Below are positions 1 through 5,867 of a DNA stretch of 17,955 bases, piece by piece. The stretch is from an uncultured Clostridia bacterium (GTDB taxonomy: Bacteria; Bacillota; Clostridia; Oscillospirales; Ruminococcaceae), in assembly GCA_947625455.1 (NCBI GenBank), contig CANQOJ010000027.1, positions 1 through 17,955 on the forward strand, written 5' to 3'. Both the position numbers and the translations under genes were made by a program. Each line of letters starts with the position of its first letter. Position 1 is the first letter of the stretch. Below the pieces are notes generated by a model, which was given only the letters and a program-made list of their open reading frames with translations, was not told the origin of the DNA and searched no databases.

Positions 1-504
1 GATTTCCGCGCCGCGCTCGGAAATCTCCTTTACCCAGTCGCCCAAATCAAGGTTCATGTCAACTCTGCCGCCGTTTATATAAACCGAATAGCCGCCCTTA
101 TCGTTGCGCTTTGCGTCTATTCCCACGACAACGCACTGACTTCCGAATATCTCCGCCGCGTCGCTTATAAGCTTTGGATTTTTGACAGCCTGCGAGTTTA
201 CGGAAACCTTGTCTGCGCCCGCTCTCAATACCTCGCGGAAATCATCGACTGAGCCTATTCCTCCGCCTACGCAAAGCGGCACGAAAACCTGCCTTGCCGT
301 TCTTCTCACAACATCAAGCATAACCCCGCGCCCTTCATATGACGCGGTTATATCATAAAACACAATTTCGTCCGCGCCCTGCTTGTTGTACTCAACAGCA
401 AGTTCCACAGGGTCGCCTACATCTTTTATTCCCTCAAAATTCACGCCCTTTACAACCTTTCCGTTTCTTACGTCAAGGCAGGGGATTATTCTTTTAGCGA
501 GCAT
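1..504 (-). CDS. hisF: HisF, imidazole glycerol phosphate synthase cyclase subunit (partial, 3' end cut)
   Basis: This is the synthase (cyclase) half of the HisF-HisH complex. It uses ammonia passed from HisH to turn PRFAR into imidazole glycerol phosphate and AICAR, in the cytoplasm. Only the first 168 codons are in the window; the usual length is about 250, so roughly one third is missing. The visible part is a (beta/alpha)8 half barrel. It has the two catalytic aspartates at their usual numbers, Asp11 (in PCLDV) and Asp130 (in VGIDAK), and the phosphate-binding CVGGGI at 78-83. The ATG at 502-504 lies 4 bases after the hisA stop, and its ribosome binding site AAGGAG is formed by the last two sense codons of hisA, so translation is probably coupled. 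The identification is certain. hisI/hisE may follow beyond the left edge, but that cannot be seen. Confidence 0.97.
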   Translation of the reverse strand, partial: MLAKRIIPCLDVRNGKVVKGVNFEGIKDVGDPVELAVEYNKQGADEIVFYDITASYEGRGVMLDVVRRTARQVFVPLCVGGGIGSVDDFREVLRAGADKVSVNSQAVKNPKLISDAAEIFGSQCVVVGIDAKRNDKGGYSVYINGGRVDMNLDLGDWVKEISERGAEI

Positions 505-508
505 ATTT

Positions 509-1225
509 CTACTCCTTAGCTGTATTTATTGCTTCTTTCAAGTCAAGACTTCCCGAATATATCGACTTTCCGCAGATTGCGCCGTATAATTTCAGATTTT
601 TGCAGATGTTTATATCTTCAATCGAGCGCACTCCTCCGCTTGCAATAATGTTTGCCGAGCAGCTTGTGTTTATCTGTTCAAGCTGTTCAGCGTTTACTCC
701 CGAAAGCGTTCCGTCCTTTGAAATGTCGGTGAAAATTATGTACTCAACGCCTATCCTGCACATCTCTCTTGCAAGTATCGTAAAATAAACGTCCGAGGTT
801 TCAAGCCAGCCCTCTGTTGCAACATACCCGTTTTTCGCGTCAATCCCTACGGCTATCCTCTGACCAAATTCCTTTACCGCGTCTTTTACAAGCTGTGGAT
901 TTTTAACAGCTGCCGAGCCAATTATAACGCGCGAAATTCCATTTTTGAGGTACATCTCAACAGTATCGAGCGAACGTATTCCCCCGCCGACTTCAACTTT
1001 CAAGTTCGTGTTTTTCGCAACGTCAATGAAAATCTCCTTGTTCTGCTGAGTTGCGTCCTTTGCACCGTCAAGGTCAACCATATGTATCCACTCTGCGCCT
1101 GCGCTTTCAAACGCCTTTGCCGTGTCCATATAGCTGTCTGCTACCTTTTGAACAGTATTGTAATCGCCCTTGAACAGTCTTACGCACTGTCCGTCCTTTA
1201 TGTCGATTGCGGGTAAAATAAACAT
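509..1225 (-). CDS. hisA: HisA, ProFAR isomerase
   Basis: HisA catalyses the Amadori rearrangement of ProFAR to PRFAR, the step just before HisF-HisH. It is 238 residues long, normal for the family, and forms a (beta/alpha)8 barrel homologous to the neighbouring HisF. Visible motifs are Asp8 in the opening ILPAIDIKDG, the strand-2 block MVDLDGAK (49-56), the phosphate-binding VGGGIR (79-84), Asp129 in VGIDAK, TDISKDGT (166-173) and ASGGVR (195-200). The ATG is preceded by AAGGAG at good spacing. It is the only his gene here separated from its upstream neighbour by more than 25 bases: the 126-base spacer to hisH contains a possible internal promoter and inverted repeats. The stop is TAG, 4 bases before the hisF start. 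Confidence 0.98.
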   Translation of the reverse strand: MFILPAIDIKDGQCVRLFKGDYNTVQKVADSYMDTAKAFESAGAEWIHMVDLDGAKDATQQNKEIFIDVAKNTNLKVEVGGGIRSLDTVEMYLKNGISRVIIGSAAVKNPQLVKDAVKEFGQRIAVGIDAKNGYVATEGWLETSDVYFTILAREMCRIGVEYIIFTDISKDGTLSGVNAEQLEQINTSCSANIIASGGVRSIEDINICKNLKLYGAICGKSIYSGSLDLKEAINTAKE

Positions 1226-1243
1226 TGTGTTCTCCTTATTCTG

Positions 1244-1262
1244 ATTTGCGGGAATTTGCGGG
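1244..1262 (-). repeat. Tandem 10-bp direct repeat in the hisH-hisA spacer
   Basis: On the plus strand ATTTGCGGG occurs at 1244-1252 and again at 1254-1262, a 10-base period. On the minus (transcribed) strand this reads CCCGCAAAT twice and lies 18 bases upstream of the hisA ATG, just upstream of the hisA ribosome binding site. It would be within the leader of any transcript started at the candidate promoter at 1267-1295. The repeat is seen directly; a role as a protein or antisense target is only inference. Confidence 0.6.
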
Positions 1263-1266
1263 CTGT

Positions 1267-1295
1267 TTTATATTCCGAAACTTAATTCGGGTAAA
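1267..1295 (-). promoter_or_regulatory. Candidate internal sigma-A promoter upstream of hisA
   Basis: Reading the minus strand, a -35-like TTTACC (1290-1295, 4 of 6 to TTGACA) is followed after exactly 17 bases by TATAAA (1267-1272, 5 of 6 to TATAAT). Transcription would start near 1260 and give a leader of about 35 bases before hisA. It could keep hisAF expressed apart from the upstream hisZGDBH genes. The match is moderate and AT-rich sequence gives such matches by chance, so this is only a candidate. Confidence 0.35.
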
Positions 1296-1333
1296 TTTCG
1301 AAAGCGCTATTGCGTAAAATTAAACTTTTACGC
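1275..1333 (-). other. Two inverted repeats in the hisH-hisA spacer
   Basis: A perfect 8-bp stem, GCGTAAAA at 1312-1319 paired with TTTTACGC at 1326-1333, has a 6-base loop. A second 5-bp stem, CCGAA at 1275-1279 with TTCGG at 1286-1290, also has a 6-base loop. Neither is followed by a T-run on the minus strand, so they do not look like intrinsic terminators. They lie just after the hisH stop and could be mRNA processing or stability elements, or operators of the candidate hisA promoter, whose spacer and -35 side the second stem overlaps. Confidence 0.45.
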
Positions 1334-1351
1334 CGTTATCTTCTTACAACA

Positions 1352-1942
1352 TCACAGCGCCGCGAATTTTCTTAAAATTTCAAGTCCCGCTTCTCCGCTT
1401 TTTTCGGGGTGAAACTGTGCGCCGTAGACGTTGCCCGAAAACACCAGCGCAGGCACTTTCATTCCGTAATCGCAATACGCCGAAACGTTTTCGCTCGGGC
1501 AATCCGCCGCGTATGAATGAACAAAATAAACATATTCCCCGCCCTTTTGAAGCAGTCCGCAGGGGTGGTTCAATTCAAGTTCATTCCAGCCTATATGCGG
1601 AATAGGAAGATTTTCGGGCGTCATCAGCTTTACACTGCCCTTAATAAGCCCCAACCCCGCTGTTTCCTCAAACTCATATCCTTTTTCAAAAAGCATCTGC
1701 ATTCCGAGACATATTCCCAGCAGAGGCTTTTTCACAGCCTCTTCCTTGATAACGTCGATAAGTCCGCTTTCGCTTAACATTTTCATAGCGTCGGGAAATG
1801 CGCCTACTCCGGGGAGTATAAGCCTGTCGGCATTTCTCAAATCATCTGCGCTTTTTGTTATTTTGTTGTCTATTCCGAGATAATCAAGCGCGTTTTTAAC
1901 GCTGAAAAGGTTTCCCGCGCCGTAGTCAATTATTGCTGTCAT
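1352..1942 (-). CDS. hisH: HisH, glutamine amidotransferase subunit of IGP synthase
   Basis: HisH hydrolyses glutamine and channels the ammonia into HisF. It is a class I (triad) amidotransferase of 196 residues, the usual length. The nucleophile is Cys78 in GICLGMQ, and the other triad members are His178 and Glu180 in QFHPEKS. The opening IIDYGAGN, the oxyanion loop LPGVGAF (43-49) and the HisH block HIGWNEL (116-122) are all present, so the enzyme looks intact. The ATG is preceded by AGAGGAGA with a 7-base spacer, and the gap to the hisB stop is 23 bases. Its partner HisF is two genes downstream, with HisA between them, a common order. Regulation follows the his operon promoter at 5786-5814. 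Confidence 0.98.
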   Translation of the reverse strand: MTAIIDYGAGNLFSVKNALDYLGIDNKITKSADDLRNADRLILPGVGAFPDAMKMLSESGLIDVIKEEAVKKPLLGICLGMQMLFEKGYEFEETAGLGLIKGSVKLMTPENLPIPHIGWNELELNHPCGLLQKGGEYVYFVHSYAADCPSENVSAYCDYGMKVPALVFSGNVYGAQFHPEKSGEAGLEILRKFAAL

Positions 1943-1965
1943 TTAGCCGTCTCCTCTTGTTCATT

Positions 1966-2544
1966 TTATAACACGCCTTTTGTTGAAACGACTTCGCCCG
2001 AATTTTGCCTTGTCGCGGTTTTCAATGCATAAGCAAGCGCCTTGAATAACGCTTCTATCTTATGGTGGTCGTTTTTGCCGTACTCACAGCGCAAATGCAG
2101 CGTTATCCCTGCGTTAAATGCAAACGCTCTCATAAACTCCTCCACAAGGCAGGTGTCAAGTCCGCCCACCATTTCATTTGAAAACTCTGCGTCAAACACC
2201 AGAAACGGTCTGCCGCTTATGTCAACCGCGCAGAAACCAAGCGCCTCGTCCATGGGAATATACGCACTGCCGTAGCGCACTATCCCCGACTTGTCGCCGA
2301 GCGCCTCGCAAAATGCCTTTCCGAGAACAATTCCAACGTCCTCTGCGGTATGGTGAGCGTCAACATTCAAGTCGCCGTCTGCGTCAAGGTCAAGACCAAA
2401 CCCGCCGTGAACGCCGAGCGCTGTCAGCATATGGTCGAGAAAGCCTATTCCCGTACTTACATCAACATCTCCGCCGTCTAAATCAAGGCTGATTTTAATA
2501 TCGGTTTCCTTTGTCATTCTGCTGATTTTGGATTTTCTGTTCAT
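1966..2544 (-). CDS. hisB: HisB, imidazoleglycerol-phosphate dehydratase (monofunctional)
   Basis: HisB dehydrates imidazole glycerol phosphate to imidazole acetol phosphate in the cytoplasm. At 192 residues it is the monofunctional form, without the N-terminal histidinol-phosphatase domain found in enteric bacteria, so that phosphatase must be encoded elsewhere. The two metal-binding histidine motifs of this dimanganese enzyme are seen as DAHHTAEDV (62-70) and NDHHKIEA (158-165), with GFLDHML at 34-40. The ATG follows GAGGA, and the gap from the hisD stop is 16 bases. HisC, the aminotransferase acting on its product and often located between hisD and hisB in Firmicutes, is not here. Confidence 0.98.
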   Translation of the reverse strand: MNRKSKISRMTKETDIKISLDLDGGDVDVSTGIGFLDHMLTALGVHGGFGLDLDADGDLNVDAHHTAEDVGIVLGKAFCEALGDKSGIVRYGSAYIPMDEALGFCAVDISGRPFLVFDAEFSNEMVGGLDTCLVEEFMRAFAFNAGITLHLRCEYGKNDHHKIEALFKALAYALKTATRQNSGEVVSTKGVL

Positions 2545-2560
2545 AAAATATTCCTCGTAA

Positions 2561-3859
2561 TTAAACGTTATTTTTTCTTACTTTTATGGAATTTGCATGC
2601 GCTGTAAGCTGTTCGCGCTCGGCTATCAGAATGATATCGTCCGCCGCGTCAAGAAGTGCGTCTTTTGTATAGCATATATAGCTCGAACGCTTTACAAAGC
2701 TGTCAACTCCGAGAGGCGAATAAAATCTCGCCGTACCGCTTGTGGGGAGGACATGATTTGGTCCTGCGTAATAATCGCCGAGAGGTTCGGGAGAATACTG
2801 CCCAAGAAACAGCGAGCCTACATTGTCAAGCCTGCCTATGTACTCCATAGGATTTCTCACTACGCATTCGAGATGTTCGGGCGCTATCTTGTTCGCTATT
2901 TCAACGGCATAGTCCATATCATCGCAGACTATTATCCCGCCGTAGTTTTTAAGCGACTCCTCAATTATCTCCCTGCGCGAGAGATACGCGCTTTGACGCT
3001 CTATTTCGGCTTTTGTTTTCTCGGCAATATCCATGCTTGTCGTTATCATAATCGCGCTTGCGAGTTTATCGTGTTCAGCCTGCGACATAAGGTCTGCCGC
3101 GAGATATACGGGATCTGCGCTGTCGTCGGCAAGCACTAGAATTTCGCTCGGTCCTGCCACCATATCAATATCGACAGTTCCGTAAACAAGCTTTTTCGCT
3201 GTTGCAACGAAAATGTTGCCCGGTCCGACTATCTTTGATACACGCGGGATTTCTTCCGTTCCATACGCAAGCGCCGCGACTGCCTGCGCACCGCCCGCAA
3301 GGTAAATTCTGTCAACCCCGCACAGCGCCGCCGCTACAAGTATATCCTTGTTCGCCGTGCCGTCCTTTAACGGCGGTGTTACCATAATCACTTCTTTAAC
3401 TCCCGCGATTTTGGCGGGAATTGCGTTCATAAGCACAGATGACGGATACGCCGCCGTACCTCCCGGCACATACAGTCCTACTTTATCAAGACCTCTGACG
3501 CGCTGACCTAATATAACGCCGTTTTCTTCGGTAACGCAAAATCCCTCGCGCTTTTGTTTGTTGTGAAACGCGGTGATGTTTTCAACTGCATTCAGCAAAG
3601 CGTTTACAAAATTGGGAGATTTTTCGTTTGCTTCTGTAAGCGCGTCTTGTATTGCCTCGTCAGGTACGCGGTAATACTGCGCGTTAGGACTGTCGAACTT
3701 TGCTGTATATGCCTTTACTGCTTTATCGCCGTTTTCCTTTACATCTGCTAAAATTGCCTTTACCGTTTTTTCAACTTCTGCGTTTACTTCTCCCGCGCGC
3801 TTTTCAACCTCGTCAAGAAAACGCTTTTCATCGCCGTCTGCCTTTATTATCTTTATCAT
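2561..3859 (-). CDS. hisD: HisD, histidinol dehydrogenase
   Basis: HisD performs the last two steps of the pathway, oxidising L-histidinol through histidinal to L-histidine with two NAD+ and a bound zinc. It is 432 residues long, as expected. The zinc ligands are at Gln260, His263, Asp362 and His421, and the catalytic pair Glu328-His329 sits in APEHLE. Other family blocks are YVPGGTAAYPSSV (130-142), KIVGPGN (209-215) and VAGPSEI (234-240). The start codon overlaps the hisG stop by 4 bases (ATGA at 3856-3859), so the two genes are translationally coupled. No damage or domain change is seen. Confidence 0.98.
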   Translation of the reverse strand: MIKIIKADGDEKRFLDEVEKRAGEVNAEVEKTVKAILADVKENGDKAVKAYTAKFDSPNAQYYRVPDEAIQDALTEANEKSPNFVNALLNAVENITAFHNKQKREGFCVTEENGVILGQRVRGLDKVGLYVPGGTAAYPSSVLMNAIPAKIAGVKEVIMVTPPLKDGTANKDILVAAALCGVDRIYLAGGAQAVAALAYGTEEIPRVSKIVGPGNIFVATAKKLVYGTVDIDMVAGPSEILVLADDSADPVYLAADLMSQAEHDKLASAIMITTSMDIAEKTKAEIERQSAYLSRREIIEESLKNYGGIIVCDDMDYAVEIANKIAPEHLECVVRNPMEYIGRLDNVGSLFLGQYSPEPLGDYYAGPNHVLPTSGTARFYSPLGVDSFVKRSSYICYTKDALLDAADDIILIAEREQLTAHANSIKVRKNNV

Positions 3860-4491
3860 TTCAAATTCTCCTCAATATGACTTACTATTTCCTGGATACG
3901 CTCCTGTTTTAATTTCATGCTTACGGTGTTTACGATAAGCCTTGCGGAAATCGGCGCAACGTCCTCGCAAACTTCAAGTCCGTTTTCTTTGAGCGTTGTT
4001 CCCGTTTCGACTATATCCACAATCCCGTCCGCAAGCCCCACAAGCGGCGCAAGCTCAACCGATCCCTCGATTTTTACAATGTCAACGTCAATTCCCTTTT
4101 TCTCGAAATAATTTCTCGTAACATTCGGGTACTTTGTGGCAACCGTCTTTACGCCGTATCCCGCGAAAAAGTCCGTTCCTTTTTTCACCGCAAGCGCAAA
4201 TCTGCACTTGCCGAAACCCAAATCCGCTATTTCATAAAACTTCCCGCCGTGTTCCATAATGGTGTCCTTGCCGACAACTCCCAAATCGCAAACGCCGTGT
4301 TCAACATATGTGATTACGTCCGCCGCTTTCGCAAGAACAACTTCAATATCCTCGTCAGGTATTGACAGTATAAGCTTCCTGCCCTTTTCCCTGAGATTTT
4401 TTACGTCATAGCCTATCTTTTCCAGCAGTCCGACTGCCTTTTCTTCTATTCGCCCTTTTGTGAGAGCAATCCGCAGTTTCCTGTTTTCCAT
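3856..4491 (-). CDS. hisG: HisG, ATP phosphoribosyltransferase catalytic subunit (short form)
   Basis: HisG condenses ATP with PRPP to give phosphoribosyl-ATP, the first and usually feedback-controlled step of histidine synthesis. At 211 residues it is the short form, lacking the C-terminal regulatory domain of long HisG. Short HisG proteins need HisZ for activity and for histidine inhibition, and hisZ is the gene directly upstream. The PRPP-binding block DIVETGTTLKENGL is at 159-172, and the N-terminal RIALTKGRI and CDLGVVGKD blocks are present. The ATG at 4489-4491 comes 3 bases after the hisZ stop, with GAGGAAG upstream, and the gene overlaps hisD by ATGA. Confidence 0.98.
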   Translation of the reverse strand: MENRKLRIALTKGRIEEKAVGLLEKIGYDVKNLREKGRKLILSIPDEDIEVVLAKAADVITYVEHGVCDLGVVGKDTIMEHGGKFYEIADLGFGKCRFALAVKKGTDFFAGYGVKTVATKYPNVTRNYFEKKGIDVDIVKIEGSVELAPLVGLADGIVDIVETGTTLKENGLEVCEDVAPISARLIVNTVSMKLKQERIQEIVSHIEENLK

Positions 4492-4494
4492 AGC

Positions 4495-5688
4495 TCACAC
4501 TTCCTCGCTTGTTATTTTTTCGTCATTATTTACTATGTCAATCCGCTTTATACCGTGCATTTTTGCGTATTCTCTCGTTTGCTCAATACTTCCTAAAACG
4601 GAATTTACCGCGCAGCAACCCTTTGCAATAAGTTCACTGCAATGCTTTAGCGCCAAAACGGGAGTTTCACTCCACACAATGACGTCGGGCGACCTTTTAA
4701 AGTTATCTCCATTCTTTTGCAGCAGTACCCGCGCAACCGCCTCAACATTCACCGCAAATCCTACCGCGCCCGCGTCTCTTCCGAAATCGCCGAGCAGTCT
4801 GTCATATCTTCCTCCCGACAGCGCGGGCTGTCCGTATCCCTCCACATAACCGCGGAATATTATTCCCGTATAGTAATTCTTTCTGCTTAAAAGTCCTAAA
4901 TCCACGCGGATTTTCTCTTTCGGAATGACTTTGCTCAAATCCTCGCAAAGCTGTTCAAGGCTTTCAAGTTTTTGGTCGAAAAACTCACCGTGCAGGTATT
5001 CCTTTGCCTTTTCAAGCACTTCAATACCGCCGAATAATCTCGGCAGTGCCTTAAATGCTCTTGCAAACCCGCCGTCGTTTTCCGACGAATAATACTCGTC
5101 AAGTTTCGGGAAATCCTTTGTTTCTATCCAGTTTCTGGTATTTACGGCAAGCTCTACGCTGCATTCATACTCAGCCATAAGCTCGGTGAATATGCCCATA
5201 TCCCCTATTTCAATGCGGTAATCCTCATCGCACAGCTCCAGCGCTTTCGCCGCAAGCACAAGCGCCTCGAAATCTGCTCTTGCGCTGTCTCCGCCGAGTA
5301 TTTCAATTCCGCACTGCGAAATTTCATCATCACGCCCGCTGTCCTTCGGATTTACCATATATATGTTCTGATTGTAGAACAGTTTAAGCGGGAGCTTTTC
5401 ATCTCTTAGCCTTGTCGCCGCAAGTCTTGCTATGGGCATTGTGCTGTCAGGTCTTAAAACCATCAGCCTGTTTTTGCCGTCTACCAGCTTGTACATCATC
5501 TCCTGCGGAAAATCGCGGACGTAGCCGTTGAACACGTCAAAAAACTCCAGACCGGGCGTTATAACTTCCGAATATCCCGAACTCTCAAACAACCCCGTAA
5601 GTCTTTCGGAAATCTCGCGCTTTGCCTTACATTCTTCAAACAGTAAATCCCTTGTTCCCTCGGGCGTCAACAAATCGTTTCTTTTCAA
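4495..5688 (-). CDS. hisZ: HisZ, ATP phosphoribosyltransferase regulatory subunit
   Basis: HisZ is a catalytically dead paralogue of histidyl-tRNA synthetase that forms a hetero-octamer with short HisG and carries the histidine-sensing site. The 397-residue protein has a class II synthetase core: LRPDSTMPIAR (motif 2 region, 78-88), YYTGIIF (272-278) and SGGRYDRLLG (291-300). The family position of the catalytic arginine of true HisRS (LVRGLDYY) reads LLSRKNYY here, so by my alignment that Arg is replaced by Ser. The anticodon-binding domain is absent or very reduced. Together with the adjacent short hisG this settles the call. The start is TTG: AGGAG lies 8 bases upstream, an in-frame TAA lies a few codons further up, and no in-frame ATG exists between them. 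It is the first gene of the his operon, about 90 bases from the predicted transcription start. Confidence 0.96.
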   Translation of the reverse strand: MKRNDLLTPEGTRDLLFEECKAKREISERLTGLFESSGYSEVITPGLEFFDVFNGYVRDFPQEMMYKLVDGKNRLMVLRPDSTMPIARLAATRLRDEKLPLKLFYNQNIYMVNPKDSGRDDEISQCGIEILGGDSARADFEALVLAAKALELCDEDYRIEIGDMGIFTELMAEYECSVELAVNTRNWIETKDFPKLDEYYSSENDGGFARAFKALPRLFGGIEVLEKAKEYLHGEFFDQKLESLEQLCEDLSKVIPKEKIRVDLGLLSRKNYYTGIIFRGYVEGYGQPALSGGRYDRLLGDFGRDAGAVGFAVNVEAVARVLLQKNGDNFKRSPDVIVWSETPVLALKHCSELIAKGCCAVNSVLGSIEQTREYAKMHGIKRIDIVNNDEKITSEEV

Positions 5689-5757
5689 TACCTTTGCTCC
5701 TATCCTGCTTTATTTTTCAATGTTTATCAACCGTAAGTCAATTCCGCTTTAGCGTGC

Positions 5758-5779
5758 TATCACGATAACACAATATCAC
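5758..5779. repeat. Short direct and inverted repeats around the his transcription start
   Basis: On the plus strand TATCAC occurs at 5758-5763 and again at 5774-5779, 16 bases apart. The first copy is part of an imperfect palindrome, GCTATC-AC-GATAAC (5756-5769, one mismatch in the arms). These elements lie just downstream of the predicted start (about 5779) of the his operon promoter, the classic place for a repressor operator. I cannot assign a regulator. The repeats are seen directly; the operator role is inference. Confidence 0.4.
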
Positions 5780-5785
5780 ACTAAT

Positions 5786-5814
5786 ATAATAACATAACAA
5801 TGTGAATTTGTCAA
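5786..5814 (-). promoter_or_regulatory. Sigma-A promoter of the his operon
   Basis: On the minus strand a perfect -35, TTGACA (5809-5814), is followed by exactly 17 bases and then TATTAT (5786-5791, 5 of 6). A TG one base upstream of the -10 makes it an extended -10 promoter. Transcription should begin near 5779, leaving a leader of about 90 bases before the hisZ TTG. The leader contains no T-box features, no His-rich leader peptide and no terminator-like stem with a T-run, so control by a DNA-binding repressor seems more likely than attenuation. The -35 is flanked by TTGT and ACAA arms (5808-5817), a possible operator half-site pair. Confidence 0.8.
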
Positions 5815-5848
5815 CAATATAGAAATATTTCGTCAAATGTCACTTGTT

Positions 5849-5867
5849 TTTTCAACAATGTTGAAAA
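5849..5867 (-). terminator. AT-rich hairpin directly after polC (weak terminator at best)
   Basis: A perfect 8-bp stem, TTTTCAAC / GTTGAAAA with a 3-base loop, begins immediately after the polC TAA stop (arms 5849-5856 and 5860-5867). The stem has only two G-C pairs, and on the minus strand it is followed by AAC rather than a T-run, so it is a poor intrinsic terminator. No better terminator is seen between polC and hisZ. It may instead be an mRNA 3' end stabiliser or a protein-binding site. It shares TCAACAAT (5852-5859) with a second copy at 5811-5818 that overlaps the his -35 element. Confidence 0.35.

Noticed and set aside
1312..1333. GCGTAAAA/TTTTACGC hairpin as an intrinsic terminator after hisH.
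   Set aside because: The stem is perfect but AT-rich, and the minus-strand sequence after it is AATAGCGC, with no T-run. hisA and hisF must still be transcribed.
2597..3139. Long open frame on the plus strand opposite hisD (about 180 codons).
   Set aside because: It lies wholly antisense to an intact, motif-complete hisD, and its composition (rich in Arg, Cys, Tyr) is that of a reverse-strand shadow. No ribosome binding site or family resemblance is seen.
4495..5688. Histidyl-tRNA synthetase.
   Set aside because: The catalytic arginine motif is not conserved, the C-terminal anticodon-binding domain is absent or very reduced, and the gene is directly upstream of a short hisG; HisZ explains all of this.
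5689..5779. T-box or histidine attenuator in the his leader.
   Set aside because: The leader is only about 90 bases. It has no specifier-loop architecture, no run of His codons in a short leader frame and no terminator stem with a T-run.
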